A stretch of 64,000 bases of DNA from Allolobophora icterica (GCA_963556255.1 OY744606.1:79227641-79291640); one strand, 5' to 3'; shown: positions 30,801 to 42,326, counted from the first letter of the stretch. Notes: a model not told the origin generated them from the sequence alone. A program made the numbers and translations.

Positions 30801-30852
<52 letters not shown>
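30801..30852. repeat. (AT)n(GT)n microsatellite, right flank of the LINE
   Basis: AT units then GT units; continues into GT-rich degenerate sequence to about 31020. Confidence 0.9.
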
Positions 30853-31029
30853 GAATGCGTGTGTGTATCTACGTGTATATATCTGTATCTGTATGTATGT
30901 ATGTATGTTTGCTTGTATATGCATGTACATAGTGTATGTATGTGTGTATATGTATGTATGTATCTCTGTCTGTATGCATGTTTTTGCGCATATGTGCGTC
31001 TATATGTGTTTGTTTGTGTCGCTTCTGTC

Positions 31030-31960
31030 TATAGATGAAAACGTTGCTCACAAATATACTTCACCAAAATCTGTGGAAGTTAATAACGGCCATCCATCTA
31101 CAAGTAAGTAAGCAAGCAAGTAGGCCTAAGTAGCATTTTAACAATGCGAGTCGTAGGCTCAAATTTTACAAACTTGTAGTATGTTACTGTCAGTGACTCA
31201 GAAAAAAGTGAAAAGGGCACATCACCCACTAGCAGCTACTACGAGCTGTTCTGACGCTCGATTCAAGAGGGTAAACAGTTTGAAGAATGACGAGTTCATT
31301 GGTAGCCAAGCTGCAAAGGTTGCTTGTCTGAAGTTAAGCCCGATAAGACTACATTCACGCAGGCCCGGCCTTAGGGCAAGGCTAACGAGGCAGCCGCCTT
31401 GGGCCCTGCGCTGCTGGCTATAATTATTTTTACAGCGATGAGATTGAACAGATATTCAAATAATCAAATAAAACATAATTATTGCTTTCATAGTAGGCCT
31501 AAAATGCTAGTTTTAAAAGCCTGATTTGCATTTTGTGTTCCTTAACCAATTTAAGTTTGATTTTGCATTATTTTAATACATGTATATGGTACTGCCAATA
31601 CTATATTGGCAGCAAATTAGCTCCGCAATGCCATTTTTTGCTTGGGGCTCCGCTCATCGCTTGCTGCCTTGGGCCACGCACACCCTAGGGCCGGGCCTGC
31701 ATTCACGAGATTGTTGTATCGTTAGAAACTCTATTGTCCAGCTCGAAAGGCTGACAGAAGAAGCACGTGAAAATTCTGGACTCTTCGGTTTTGGTTGTTA
31801 TCTATTCAGTAGTCACCACCGGTTTTCAAGTTTTATTTTTATTGTACGGTGGTTTGGCGGTCAGTTCGACGGCAAGAGAGCTTTCTCGAAGAACTGTCGA
31901 AGGTCCTTGCTGCCTCGGTTTCGAATCGTGTTTCGACGGCGTTTAGAAGATACCTGAAAT
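31030..31960. repeat. Dispersed repeat, paralogue of 63240-63700, split by a MITE
   Basis: Shared stretches include CGTTGCTCACAAATATACTTC, GAGTTCATTGGTAGCC and ACATTCACG. The region 31700-31960 continues the repeat; no gene or RNA signal seen. Confidence 0.7.
31360..31699. mobile_element. hAT-type MITE, 340 bp
   Basis: Ends CAGGCCCGGCCTTAGGG and CCCTAGGGCCGGGCCTG, flanked by CATTCACG (31352-31359 and 31700-31707). The paralogue near 63640 (ACATTCGCGATATTC) lacks it. GCCTTGGGCC blocks lie near both ends. Confidence 0.92.
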
Positions 31961-32041
31961 AACATCACAACATGTGCAAGATATCTAAGTAAATAAGGTA
32001 GTCAAAGGGAAGGAATAAGATAGAGTTTAGTACAGTTCGCG

Positions 32042-32300
32042 TGCTCGAAGTATAGTGGTTAGCCTCTTGGACTGTTAACCGAGAGGTCGGGGGTTTCAAA
32101 TCCACGCCAAAGCAGTCTTTCTGTTCCATCTGTGCCCCCTAGTCAGCCCAGCCATTTTGAGTACGCTGGTCATACACTGTCAGTGCGAAGATGAGACGTC
32201 GAGACAAAGGGCTGTTCACCCACCTTCATATGCGGAGGATAAGAAAATGAAGTTTCTAACACAATATACCCATTGCTGCCTCTCAGGCTAGATTAAGAGG
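32042..32300 (+). repeat. tRNA-Asn-like SINE (best copy)
   Basis: A box AGTGGTTAGCC, anticodon arm GGACTGTTAACCGAGAGGTC, B box GGGTTTCAAATCC. The body carries GTCAGTGCGAAGATGAGACG and GAGGATAAGAAAATGAAG. The related body at 8460-8540 shows a conserved non-tRNA part. Confidence 0.65.
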
Positions 32301-32312
32301 CTTAAATACAGA

Positions 32313-32460
32313 GTTTAACGACATCTGATGGCTTCAAAGGCCGTTAACGTCGACAGAAATTAGTTCATAATAATTATTAGGCCTACACCTAAAATTGGCC
32401 GCTCTTCAGCTTTCACTTAAATACCGAATGTCAAACTTAAAAGAGGTGTGTAATTACTTT
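32313..32460 (-). ncRNA. Promoter-hairpin unit, class II, reverse strand
   Basis: Minus strand: AAAGTAATTACACACCTC then TTTTAAG, and a weak TATA, GTATTTAAGTG (32424-32414). The hairpin at 32353-32313 has GACGTT/GATGTC, inner GGCC..AAGCC, and ends GTTAAAC. Sequence between includes CTAATTTCTGTC, shared with the class II unit at 54808. Confidence 0.4.
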
Positions 32461-32689
32461 GAAACATTCTTTATTAAACCAGTTGCTGAAGAGCCGAAAA
32501 CGGGTGCACAATACGTCAAAAACATATACAGAATCAGTAAGAATACAGCATTCTTCCTATAGCAGTCTTCCTCATATTATTGCCTAAAAGGTTCACGACC
32601 CTGTCGTGAGAACGAATATATCTCCGAAGTATTAGAATTTATAACAGCCCTATTCAACTAATATTCACCCTGTTTCTTACTGTCCTCAA

Positions 32690-32775
32690 AACTGCGTTAC
32701 TTGACCGTGGTTGGGCTGGGAGTGCTCCTGAGTAGGCAATCTGAAGAGGCGCTATATAAAACTACTTTAATTTTA
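32690..32775 (+). repeat. L2-like LINE 3' tail
   Basis: GGGAGTGCTCCTGAGTAGG, then GAGGCGCTATATAAAAC and an AAT-rich end. Confidence 0.6.
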
Positions 32776-32813
32776 ATAATAATAATAATAACAATAATAT
32801 GTGTTACATTCTT

Positions 32814-32855
32814 TTTTTATACCCTGCGAAATAAAGAGTTTAAAAGGTGTTTACA
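32814..32855 (-). promoter_or_regulatory. Class I promoter-like pair, reverse strand
   Basis: Minus strand: GTAAACACCTTTTAAACTC then GGTATAAAAAAAG at about 28 bp from ACACC. It points into the LINE tail; no hairpin follows. Confidence 0.4.
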
Positions 32856-32872
32856 ACACTGCTCTTCTTAGC

Positions 32873-34612
32873 CAGTGTTGTATCAATTACATTGCAAATG
32901 TAATTCAATTATAATTGCAATTACATGCTTGTAAATGTAATTGAATTACAATTACAATTACTTGATTTTAGAAGTAATTGAATTACAATTACATTTTGAT
33001 TGTAATTCAATTACCAATTACTTTTCAATTAATCCTTTAAAAATTGCAAATGATTTAGAATTTTTTGATAATTTATAATATGCTCTATTTTTAAACTAAA
33101 ACATCCAGTGGCCAATGACCTGTAATCTGCATTCAGTCTGCACTCTACAGTGTAATCTACAATGTAATCTACATTCAATCTACAACGTAATCTACCTTCA
33201 ACTGTACTGAAAGTTTGTCAAAGTGCCTTTAGGTAGATTCGAACCTGCGACCCTCCGGTTACAAGGCACAGAATATACCGCTAGCCTACACCGCTGCGCT
33301 TTATGCGGTGGTGTAGCGGCAACGCTAAAAATGTAATCCTAAAAAAAACTACAGCAGATTTCTGTAGTGTTTTGTATAAACTGTAATTCATCGCCCTCAC
33401 TCTGCTGCCTCTCCGTCCTCTTTGTTCCTCTGACCGTTTGGACCTCCTTGTTCTTCGTGTCAGGACTTCACTGGCTCAATTGCTCAAGCTATAGGTCTTT
33501 TGCTTCCATTGGCCCACCCTTTGGAATGAGCCTTCTCCGTTCGTTCGTAGTTCTATTCTCTCAGGTAACGTCTCTTCCTCTTTGACCTTTCTTAAAACTT
33601 GCTTTTTCTCTCGGGGTCTTTCGCACTGGGAGCACTTCTGAATGGCTCTACCGATAGAAGCACTTTATAAATGTCCGAATAATTATATTACAATACAATA
33701 ATACAATACAATCTACACACCAATTATGATTTCTTTCCTAAAATGAGATGGATAGCATGACTTAAATTATTACTATCAACTTACACATATGACATGTGAA
33801 TAGACCAATTAAATTCTAAGACATCAATTACTTTAATCAGAGGCATGTTTACACTTACCCTTCTTGAAAAGAAATGAAAATGCTTAACTGCAGCTTAAGT
33901 TGAACTGTTTTGAAGTTTTAATAATTTATTTTGTAATACTCTGATCAAACTCTTCTTGATAATAAAACTAATAGTTTATTCTGTTGCAAGTGGTTGCAGC
34001 CTGGCAGACTGCAAGATAATGGTAATGATAGTCATATACCCCTAGTGGGTCGACAGTGACTTATCACTGTGAGATGCTACACTGATGCGGAGGAAAGCAG
34101 CCTGTCGCAAGCTATTAGGCTATTAAGCAAAAGCCTGGAGGTGGTCAAGCGGACCACATGCCAGGAGCAAATCAGTAACATGCAGCCGGGGCATCTTCTT
34201 CCAGTCAGTGCCATGCTCTGTTATCAGAAGGCAGTACCGGTAGCTAATAATGAGTGTGCAACTGTGCATTGACTGCATGGATAGTCTGATCGCCCTAGCC
34301 CATAGGGTCTATCAAAGTGTGTTGTAAAAGGGGTGTAAGGATAGAACACTGTTGAAAATTATGCCATGCAGTCATGATGCAGAGCAGATTATTCAATTAA
34401 AGAGGTGGGCGACAGGCTGGCATCTTGGCCGACTTTATCAAAGTAATTCGTAATTAGCACTTGATTCAATTACAAATTACATCCAATATTGTAATTGAAA
34501 TACAATTACAATTACTGGACTTAAAATGTAATTCAATTACAATTACAATTACAGAGCTTGTAATTCAATTACGTAATTCAATTACATGTATTTCAATTAC
34601 TGAACAACACTG
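32873..34612. mobile_element. hAT-type element, 1.74 kb, with nested insertions
   Basis: Ends CAGTGTTGTA and GAACAACACTG flanked by TTCTTAGC (32865-32872 and 34613-34620). Both ends carry (ATTACA)-rich subterminal repeats (32885-33010 and 34440-34600). Inside lie a tRNA-headed repeat in reverse (B-box complement GATTCGAACCTGC, near 33236-33300) and an L2-like 3' end (33590-33690, with AGAAGCACTTTATAAATG). No transposase frame recognised; 34000-34400 is unassigned. Confidence 0.85.
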
Positions 34613-34619
34613 TTCTTAG

Positions 34620-35160
34620 CATAGTTACGGTTTTTAAGGATAGCGCTGTTTGACAAGGAACTCAATGATAGACTGGATTGGATCACGTTGGATTAGATTA
34701 TTCTAGTTTCGATCATATTATTTTTGATCAAATTATATTTTATTGGGTAGGTTAGACTGGAATATGATGACACCAGAATATATTGGATCAGATCGTGTAA
34801 GATTATATTGGATTTTAATGTTTGGGATTAGGATTTATTTATTCCGTATTAGATGGACAGATGGATTAGGACAGATCAGATTGCATGAGCTCAGTCTATA
34901 CACTGTGTCCGGTAATAAAGTGAACCTTTGTAAATAATGAAAATAATTAGTAAATGTGATTCGAATTTCAAAATTCCATGTACATTACGAATCTTCATTA
35001 TGAACCTTTCTCACATTTAATCATTCAATTCCTGTGTACGACAATTGCTGCCAAAAAATTTTTAATTTGCCTCAAAGACCATCCTATCGCAATACAATTA
35101 TTATGAGACATTATTAGCTGTATTATTTTATGCCGTTAAACAATGAATATTTAGTGACAT
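34620..35160. other. No gene recognised
   Basis: AT-rich with GGATTGGAT/TTAGATTGGA-type degenerate repeats (34670-34880), similar in style to 36000-36400 and 51480-51680. Confidence 0.4.
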
Positions 35161-35172
35161 CGTAAAGTACTG

Positions 35173-35288
35173 TTTTGACACCTTTAAAAAGGTTTCTTCC
35201 AGCCTCTATAAATTCTTTGTTGTACTTGTATTGTACAAACTTTCGAATTGTCGTCATCGGCCTTTGATATCATATGACGACGTTAAAC
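35173..35288 (+). ncRNA. Promoter-hairpin unit, class I, GTCGTC hairpin
   Basis: TTTTGACACCTTTAAAAAGG (35172-35191) and CTCTATAAAT (35204-35213). The hairpin starts 37 bp past the end of TATA: GTCGTC (35250) with GACGAC, 6 perfect pairs; it ends GTTAAAC at 35288. This is the tightest unit and shows the GTCGTC subtype can also lie behind the promoter pair. Confidence 0.5.
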
Positions 35289-35332
35289 TTTGGAGTAAAA
35301 AGCAATCCCTCTTGAGTAAAAAGCTAGCCCTC

Positions 35333-35374
35333 TTTAGACACCTCTAGATCGAGCGCACTAAAGCTATATATGAG
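35333..35374 (+). promoter_or_regulatory. Class I promoter-like pair (GACACCTCTAGA variant)
   Basis: CTTTAGACACCTCTAGATCG then AAGCTATATATGAGG; no hairpin on the same strand downstream. Confidence 0.45.
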
Positions 35375-35856
35375 GCGGGATTACTTTCTATTAATGTTCT
35401 CGCGCCTTCATCAACCTAATGATGCTATGAAATAAAATGGCGTATTTTCACGTCGCAACCTTTGCTCTTCATGCATCGTTTCATCGTTTTGATTTTTTGC
35501 GAGCGTCTTTAAGACAGTTTAAAAACGATTAGACGTACTAACGTACGAAACTTATTCGCGTTGGATAAACATTTAATTGCTCCAGAAAGATGTCGTCGTT
35601 TCGCGTTGCAACATTTGAAGGGAAATGTTAGTTTTAGAGAGATTTTGGTAATCGTTTTTCTTGTTCTGAATTTTTCCGATTTGCGGTTTGGTCATTCGAC
35701 GTTCGAAGAAATTAAAATGAAAAGAAAGGTCGGAAAAGATTTTTGGATATTTCGTTCGGATCGTCGAATATGGGAGATGCTTCGTTTAATAAGACTCTCG
35801 TTGAAGAGGAAAAGGCAGAAATACAAGTTTCATCAAACCATTATTATTGTTCAAAA
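35375..35856. other. No gene recognised
   Basis: A 129-codon plus-strand frame (35561-35950) runs through a reverse-strand hairpin at 35857, so it is not credible as a gene. Confidence 0.45.
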
Positions 35857-35896
35857 GTTTAACGTCGTCTTAGGACATCACTGGCCGTTGAAGTCA
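35857..35896 (-). repeat. Hairpin element, GACGAC 3' arm, reverse strand
   Basis: Minus strand: GACTTCAACGGCC ... GATGTCCTAAGACGACG, then TTAAAC. Confidence 0.45.
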
Positions 35897-36043
35897 ATTC
35901 AGAAATACAATTCGAAAAAAACGATAAACTTAAAATTTCAAAGAAATTAAAACGAAGATTAAAATGAAACTCGGTGTAGGACTGGATTGGACTGAATTAG
36001 GCCTACATTGTATTAGATTAGACTAGTTTCGACCATATTATAT

Positions 36044-36316
36044 TTGATTATATTATATTATATTGTATTATATTGTATTGTGTTGTATTATATTATATTA
36101 TATTGTATTATATTATATTATATCATATTATATTATATTATATTATATTATATTTATTATGTTATATTATATGATATTATATTTATTATATTATATTTTT
36201 ATTATATTATATTATATTATATTATATTATATTATATTATATTATATTATATTATATTATATTATATTATATATTATATTATATTATATTTATTATATTA
36301 TATTATATTATATTAT
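36044..36316. repeat. (TATTA)n pentanucleotide tract
   Basis: Degenerate ATATT/TATTA units over about 270 bp. Confidence 0.95.
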
Positions 36317-36426
36317 GTTGGATAGATTGGACTGGAAATGGATGAGATCATAATATATTGGATCAGATCGTGTAAGGTTATATTGGATTTAGTTGTTTTG
36401 ATTGAATTATTGTATTGAATCGCTTT

Positions 36427-36583
36427 AGATTCATAGGCGTAGCCACATTGAGGCAACAAGCTCCTCTTGCTTTTTTAGATTTCAAAAATTTTCCGTGGGT
36501 TATACCTCCGCACCCCTACTACACCTGGATGTCTCCCGCAGTTGCCTCCTCTTGAATTTAAGTCTGGCTACGTCACTGATTAG
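36427..36583. mobile_element. Small MITE-like element
   Basis: Ends CATAGGCGTAGCCA and TGGCTACGTCACTG are imperfect inverted repeats; the interior has CTCCTCTTG blocks in inverted orientation. The target duplication is unclear (TTAGAT on both sides). Related sequence lies at 14753-14901. Confidence 0.55.
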
Positions 36584-36708
36584 ATAAGATTCTAAAAGAC
36601 AAGAAAGGTCTAGGTTACGTTACAATAAGCCAGACTTTACAAGACAAGTGTAAAACTTCCCAATCAGTGAATTTCTTTTAACAGTGCAGTGGATAACACA
36701 GTACTTTC

Positions 36709-36750
36709 TTTAGACACCATAAAAACGGTTTATAAAAATATTATATATTA
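36709..36750 (+). promoter_or_regulatory. Class I promoter-like pair
   Basis: CTTTAGACACCATAAAAACG then ATTATATATTA. Its paralogue at 51804 is followed by the I-type LINE; here the downstream sequence holds no hairpin. Confidence 0.45.
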
Positions 36751-37008
36751 ATTTTGGAACCTGCGCTCCTCGTTCAGATTAGCATCTATTGCAAACTTGA
36801 AAACAAATCGACTGAAGAAAAAACTACTTGTGAAAGACAGAAATGAAAATGCATGATCACATGTAGCCTAGGCTACACCGTATCCAAAATAATCGTACTC
36901 AGACAAAATACGACAACAACATAAAAACATTACCATCTGGGTGACAAAGAAATCAACAGTGGAACATTCTCAAAGGAAAGAGAACGTTAAAATTCTATAA
37001 CTTTATAC

Positions 37009-37386
37009 CAGTGGCGTCACTAGGGCTGGTGTCACCCGGTGCGGTAAGTCATGGTGTCACCCTCAAAAAAAAGATGACTTTTTTTTAGGAATTCGTCTCC
37101 CAAAAAACCTTTTTCTAGGATTTCATCTCCCCAAAAAAGTTGATGACCTTTTTTTTTTTTTTTTTTAGTCATCCGCCTGTTTTTGTACTTCTTACATCCT
37201 TCTTTTCCGGTCTCCAACCATAATGCCATCATTACCTCTTTACCTTTGACAGGAATTCGTCTCCCAAAAAAAGTGATGACCTCATGTTTAAAAAAATTTT
37301 TTTTTCTCATCTTGGATGTCACCCCCCTCCTAGGGTGTCACCCGGTGCGGTCCGCACCCCCGCGCTCCCCCCTAGTGACGCCACTG
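37009..37386. mobile_element. hAT-type MITE, 378 bp
   Basis: Ends CAGTGGCGTCACTAGGG and CCCCTAGTGACGCCACTG, flanked by CTTTATAC (37001-37008 and 37387-37394). GGTGTCACCCGGTGCGG blocks lie near both ends; the interior has AAAAAAGTTGATGACC. Confidence 0.92.
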
Positions 37387-37437
37387 CTTTATACAAAATA
37401 CTATATATCATTAAATACTATATATAATTTCAACTTG

Positions 37438-37475
37438 TCGTCAACATCCTTTGATGTCATATGACGATGTAAAAC
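37438..37475 (+). repeat. Hairpin element
   Basis: GTCGTC pairs with GACGAT (one G-U), then GTAAAACC and TTTGAAATAAATAA. Confidence 0.5.
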
Positions 37476-37524
37476 CTTTGAAATAAATAATGAACAGAGA
37501 GTTCGAAATCTGAAAAAAGAGCTC

Positions 37525-37563
37525 GATGTCTATGGCCTTGGAAGCCATAAGATGTCGTTAAAC
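37525..37563 (+). repeat. Hairpin element
   Basis: GATGTCTATGGCC ... GAAGCCATAAGATGTC, then GTTAAAC; paralogue of 1078. Confidence 0.55.
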
Positions 37564-37598
37564 AAAGGTATTATTGATCATTGTTTAGTCGTATTTAC

Positions 37599-38063
37599 TA
37601 GGGCTGTACCGAATATTCGCTTCGTATTCGCTTCGGGGCCGAATAGTGAGCCAAATAGCTATTCGGTATTCGGCCGAATAGTATCGGTCGGACCGAATAC
37701 GAATAGTGGTCACGTGACATCTGTTTCAGCATATATGTGGCTGCTATAGCGAGTGGACTGAAGTAACATTCATGCGTTAACTGAGCTGTAAATGACAATT
37801 TCTAAGTTTAATTAAATTAGTTCCATTCCTAGTTTACACAGACTGGCAGAAGGATGCAAAAATTACATGTAGTTAACTGTTAACGTTTAGTTTATTTATT
37901 AAATTTACAGAGCTGCAACTTTTGCTTACACTTGAAATTTTGAATGTTGTCGGTAGACCTGTTTTGTATACTATTCGTATTCGTATTCGTATTCGGCCGA
38001 ATAGTTGATCCAACTATTCGTATTTACCCGAATAGTGATAATCACCTATTCGGTACAGCCCTA
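37599..38063. mobile_element. hAT-type MITE with CCGAATA repeats
   Basis: Ends TAGGGCTGTACCGAATA and TATTCGGTACAGCCCTA (17 bp, perfect), flanked by GTATTTAC (37591-37598 and 38064-38071). Empty versions of the site are at 1147 and 54166. Interior GAATAG/CTATTC repeats. Confidence 0.95.
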
Positions 38064-38520
38064 GTATTTACTCACCAATTAACAGACAACCTTACATGTA
38101 TAACGACGAAGTTGTTGGTCCGTAGCATGGCGGTGACATGGTTTAAAATAGCGATTACGCAGCTGTAGCCGATCATATCGATCGGAATGCATACTGGTCT
38201 CTCAGATCTTCGGAGACCCCGGTGAGTTGAGTTCAGGGTATACCGTATATAGGCCTAGATATGTTCGGACCACCACTCACTCGACTATCCTGGAAGAAAT
38301 AGAGACTACTGAGAGTGGTATTTAATTCGTGGGGTTGGCTGTTGTAAGGACCATAGGAACCGGGTTGATAAGTACCGTTTTCAAGTGCATGGGGACATGC
38401 GCAGGTATGATCGACCTGTTGATGGTGTGAGACAACGGGGAGGCGTAAATCGGCGCCAGTGATCTTAAGATCCAGGCCGGTATTTGGTCCCATCCCTCCG
38501 CGGTACATTTAAGATGGTCC

Positions 38521-38632
38521 AAGATGTAGAATACGGACTGCTTGGTATAAGATGTAGAATACGGACTGCTTGGTATAAGATGTAGAATACGGACTGCTTA
38601 GTATAAGATGTAGAATACGGACTGCTTGGTAA
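38521..38632. repeat. 28-bp tandem repeat, 4 copies
   Basis: The unit starts AAGATGTAGAATACGG and ends CTTGGTAT; one copy has CTTAGTAT. The paralogue at 5149 has a single copy. Confidence 0.95.
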
Positions 38633-38992
38633 TAGATGCGCATCTCTGTATGAAGACGAGAGAGGGCAAGAAGCCTGGGGAAGACTGCTCCAGGCTGAAT
38701 GACCCACATCGGCAAAGCTTCTGGATCGGGCCGTGGAAGAGTGCAGACGCGAAACAACCGTAATCGTTGACCTTTTCCATAGATCTATTGCATTTCGGGT
38801 TGAGTCAATGCCTCAAGGTACGATCTGTCCTCGCGGGCGATGACTTTCCCTATCCTGATTGCCATACTGGATGACTCCTCCATCCTAGTCGTAAATTTAA
38901 AGATAAATATAAAGCTATTGAGACGAAGAACATATAATGACCAATGGCAGGAATGAGGAAAAATTATCTGAAATAAAATTATTAGCGATTAA

Positions 38993-39032
38993 GACGTAAA
39001 CGGCCTTAGTAGCCATAAGATGTTGTTTAAGC
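38993..39032 (+). repeat. Hairpin element with ATC tail
   Basis: GACGTAAACGGCC ... GTAGCCATAAGATGTTG, then TTTAAGC and TTGGAATCATC. Confidence 0.6.
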
Positions 39033-39036
39033 TTGG

Positions 39037-39296
<260 letters not shown>

Positions 39297-39373
39297 TCGT
39301 TTATTAATCGTTATTTGGATAAAGACTTTCTATCATGTAGTTACTTGTATAGTATCTGCAGATATTTTCCTTG

Positions 39374-39416
39374 TCAAATTCAACGGTTATTTGATGTCAA
39401 TAGATTTCGTTACACA
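39374..39416 (+). repeat. Degenerate hairpin element
   Basis: Matches 5773-5816. Confidence 0.4.
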
Positions 39417-39475
39417 TTAGATTTCTGCTAATGATGTTACGATGAAAACATCTTTAAATAATGGTGTTACGATGA

Positions 39476-39610
39476 AAACACCTTTAAATAATGGTTAGCC
39501 GACTCCATATAGACAACGTTTGCCGTAAATCAACCATGACACAAATGGAACTGCTCAGAAAATTTCCTTTCGAAGTCAACGGCCTTTGATGCCACAAGAT
39601 GTCGTTAAAC
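39476..39610 (+). ncRNA. Promoter-hairpin unit, class I (paralogue of 5846-5980)
   Basis: AAACACCTTTAAATAATGG and CATATAGAC at the same spacing. A near-duplicate box, ACATCTTTAAATAATGG, lies 39 bp upstream (39448), so the promoter box is locally duplicated here. Hairpin 39572-39610 with GAAGTC/GATGTC and inner GGC/GCC. Confidence 0.45.
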
Positions 39611-39623
39611 ACAGTGATCTTCT

Positions 39624-39781
39624 TCGACACCTTTAAATAGTTCATACAGTCGACTATTATACTCAATATTGCACTCGATCACTAAGTTGATCAATCTGTA
39701 CGATGCTAAGGTGGATCATGTACTGTACAAAAATGTACCTTTCGAAGTCATTGCCTTTGATACCATACGATGTCACTAAAC
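39624..39781 (+). ncRNA. Promoter-hairpin unit, class I (paralogue of 5996-6150)
   Basis: TTCGACACCTTTAAATAG, AT-rich TATA region CTATTATACTC at 39653, hairpin 39744-39781 ending ACTAAAC. Confidence 0.45.
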
Positions 39782-40079
39782 TCTTGTAATCCATTCGTTT
39801 GACAAAACTTTAGCCATGAATTAAATTAACGTCCATAATTTAACGTTCATAAGCATCGACTACTGCTATCCGTTCACTGTTTGTTGCTACATCAATGAAT
39901 TCCTCCTCAGTTCTGAAAATTCTTTTATCCTCCACGAAACTAGACTGGAAGAGACATTAGACGAATTTATATGGTGCAGTAGGGATTGTCTCTAAGATGC
40001 GGCTCTGCAGTCTGTGGTATTTACATGTAATGTAATGCTACAAAATATATTTACAGCGGCTTTCAGGCACTTCTCAAGG

Positions 40080-40440
40080 GCGACTTAAGGTATGTAGAAA
40101 TAGTGTGTTGAGCTGAATTGAAACAGCAAGTACAATTGTCTATAGGAGGCTTGTTCCAAGAGAAAGGTCCGATGTAGGAGAGAGCCCGATTAGATCGTAA
40201 TGGTGTACGGAGAGAGGAACCTGTAGTTCTCCTCAAGCAGTAGAACGTGGGGTAGAAAATTATTGTGCATTTAATAAGCGCTACTGTATTAATCACCAAT
40301 CATCAGTCGATGGAACTGATCAACTGTGAGTGAAAGAGTTGCTCAGTGTCCCTATACAGTTACAAACTCAGGAAAGGAGGATCGAACCCGTACTCTCCGC
40401 GTTACAAAGCGAACGCAACACCCAATTGGGGTGGATGGAC
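40080..40440 (-). repeat. tRNA-derived SINE plus LINE-like tail, reverse orientation
   Basis: GGATCGAACCCG (B-box complement) near 40379, TTGCTCAGTG body, GTGCATTTAATAAGCGC junction and the GGAACCTGTAGTTCTCC segment, the same order as 6480-6850. Confidence 0.6.
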
Positions 40441-40612
40441 TTTAACAGCAACTTATAGTAAGAAAAGCCGCTGTCGTGGACAGAAATTACTTTGGTTTAA
40501 TACAGCTCTTCTACCAATGTCCCCCTTTTGGCCTGCAATAATTTATTAGCCCTCGTCTGCTCTCTGCAGTTATAGGGTGAATATCATACTTAAAAGAGGC
40601 ATGGAATTATTT
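40441..40612 (-). ncRNA. Promoter-hairpin unit, class II, reverse strand (decayed)
   Basis: Minus strand: GAAAATAATTCCATGCCTC then TTTTAAG (ACACC has become ATGCC), CCTATAAC (40575-40568), and a decayed hairpin 40480-40441 (CACGACAGCGGC ... TATAAGTTGCTGTTAAA). Confidence 0.3.
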
Positions 40613-40685
40613 TCAACAGTTCTCACCGTTTGTATGCCATTTTAGAGGCAAAATCGTCTCGAGTCGAGTTGTGGAACTGTCTCAC

Positions 40686-40726
40686 GTTTATATAGCATTA
40701 AATCACACGTTTTAAAGGTGTTTAGA
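40686..40726 (-). promoter_or_regulatory. Class I promoter-like pair, reverse strand
   Basis: Minus strand: CTAAACACCTTTAAAACGTG then GCTATATAAACG. A second pair lies 77 bp further right. Confidence 0.5.
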
Positions 40727-40762
40727 GAGGGCGCTCTAGCCAGAAGGCTAAAGGTTCCCAGA

Positions 40763-40803
40763 TTTATATAGTAGTAGATGAGAAGTTTTAAAGGTGTCTC
40801 AAG
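40763..40803 (-). promoter_or_regulatory. Class I promoter-like pair, reverse strand (second of two)
   Basis: Minus strand: TTGAGACACCTTTAAAAC then ACTATATAAATC; left edge of core copy 5. Confidence 0.5.
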
Positions 40804-41314
40804 AGAACGCTGACCAAACGGTCCCCTTGTTACTTGGGTAAACAAGCGACCTAAGCAATCGGATACCGTGTCTGTCGTGAGGTTGCCACCGAACACATGT
40901 CTGTTCATATTGGCAAGGTTTCCAGCTCTGGAGCTACGGCCCCATAAGCTCTGTAGAACTTGGTCCGCCTCCTGGGTACGCTTTAAATATACCTTCTCCC
41001 TCTGTGGTACTTTTTTCCTTGCCAAGACGGCCATGGGATAGTCGGCTGCTACGGCTTGGAAGGCTTCACAGAAAGACATTCCAACATAACAGCTCCCATG
41101 TCTTCTTTTCTCTCTGAACTTTCTGTCAACCGAAACAACCCGTCTGGTTTGACTCAGCGCTCAGAAATCAGTTTGTGCTCTGCACTCACCCTTAAGTAAC
41201 ATTTAGAAGTACTAACATTGCGGACTGCGATTACGATTACGATTTAGCTGAGGTAAGGTAAAGTCGACGTGCACATCAAGCCTGTTTTTAGACATTGGGA
41301 AGTTCAATGGTGTT
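40804..41314. repeat. Conserved core (copy 5)
   Basis: CAATCGGATACCGTGTCTG, TTTCCAGCTCTGGAGCTACG, CTGTAGAACTTGGTCCGCC and CGATTACGATTTAGCTGAGG in the standard order. Confidence 0.65.
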
Positions 41315-41450
41315 TTTCGACACCCTTAACACGCTTTTTAAATGCGCTATATCTACATTATCGTCTTGACACAAATTGATCTTATCAGAACTGTCCAATA
41401 ACTTGTCTATCGACGTTAACGGCCTTTGAGTCCATAAGATGTCTTTAAAC
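41315..41450 (+). ncRNA. Promoter-hairpin unit, class I
   Basis: TTTCGACACCCTTAACACGC (41315-41334) and GCTATATCTA (41345-41354). The hairpin at 41412-41450 has GACGTT/GATGTC and inner GGC/TCC partly lost; it ends TTTAAAC. A truncated hAT end begins 9 bp later. Confidence 0.45.
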
Positions 41451-41458
41451 ACGCTATG

Positions 41459-41950
41459 GCAGCGGTGGCGAACCTTTTTTAAGGTGCGTGCCAAAATGCT
41501 GCTAAATCATTTTAAAAAATACCGTCGCGTGCCCCTCGGAAATTTGCACAGTATACAATTATTTTTCTCATAATTATAGGTTTTAGTTAACAAAGCGTAA
41601 AAAATGAATTAAAGACGTTATATCGAAGATAATTTTGAATTAAGTTAATTAAAATTAAGTCCTTCAACAAAGAAACTGTGGATTGGTACAGTGATTTTGT
41701 ATTTCTAAGTTTGAATTTTGGGGGACGCTCTGAATTCCGCGTGCCCTCAAAATTTCAACGCGTGCCAGGGCCGGATTAACAAATGTGGTGGCCCTGTTCA
41801 GTAAAACTGTGGGGGCCCAACGACTTTATGCTGTAGACTGTACACAATGGCGTCATTTTATAATGTGCACGTGATTTCCGGTCAGGTCAGAGGCGTAACT
41901 TTGGTCTAGAAAGTAGGAGTACCAAATTACCCATCGTTTCCCCTTCAAGA
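41459..41950. mobile_element. Cluster of truncated hAT-type ends
   Basis: Three hAT-like left ends occur in a row without matching right ends: CAGCGGTGGCGAACC at 41461, CAGGGCCGGATTAAC at 41767 and CAGAGGCGTAACTTTGG at about 41887 (cf. 20148). They are probably nested or deleted insertions; no transposase recognised. Confidence 0.5.
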
Positions 41951-42326
41951 CCGTTAAATGATTATAATGGAGCCCAATGAATCTATATTTGGCGTCATTT
42001 ATGCGCAATGCCGAATAATAATAATGATGATGATGCTGATAGTAACCTAATAATAACAATAGCAATAGATATAATAATAACAATTAGCGTAGTAATAAAT
42101 ATAATAACAATAACAACAATAATTAACTCAGCTGTAATGAGTACACTGACCGTGCACACTCAGTGGGAAGATGAGACGCCTAGGAAGAGGACTGGCCACC
42201 CGCTCTCATATGTCGAAGTTAAGGAAAGGAAGTTGCTAAGACGTTATAAACATGGTTCTGTCTAGTTTCAAAGATACATAATTATATCTCACAATTACAG
42301 ATGCTGTGCTTGACTTCTGCTTTATC

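Noticed and set aside
31580..31957. 125-codon plus-strand frame
   Set aside because: It crosses the right end of a hAT MITE into a dispersed repeat; no domain recognised.
35561..35950. 129-codon plus-strand open frame as a possible gene
   Set aside because: It runs through a reverse-strand hairpin element and has no recognisable domain; composition is that of surrounding repeat DNA.
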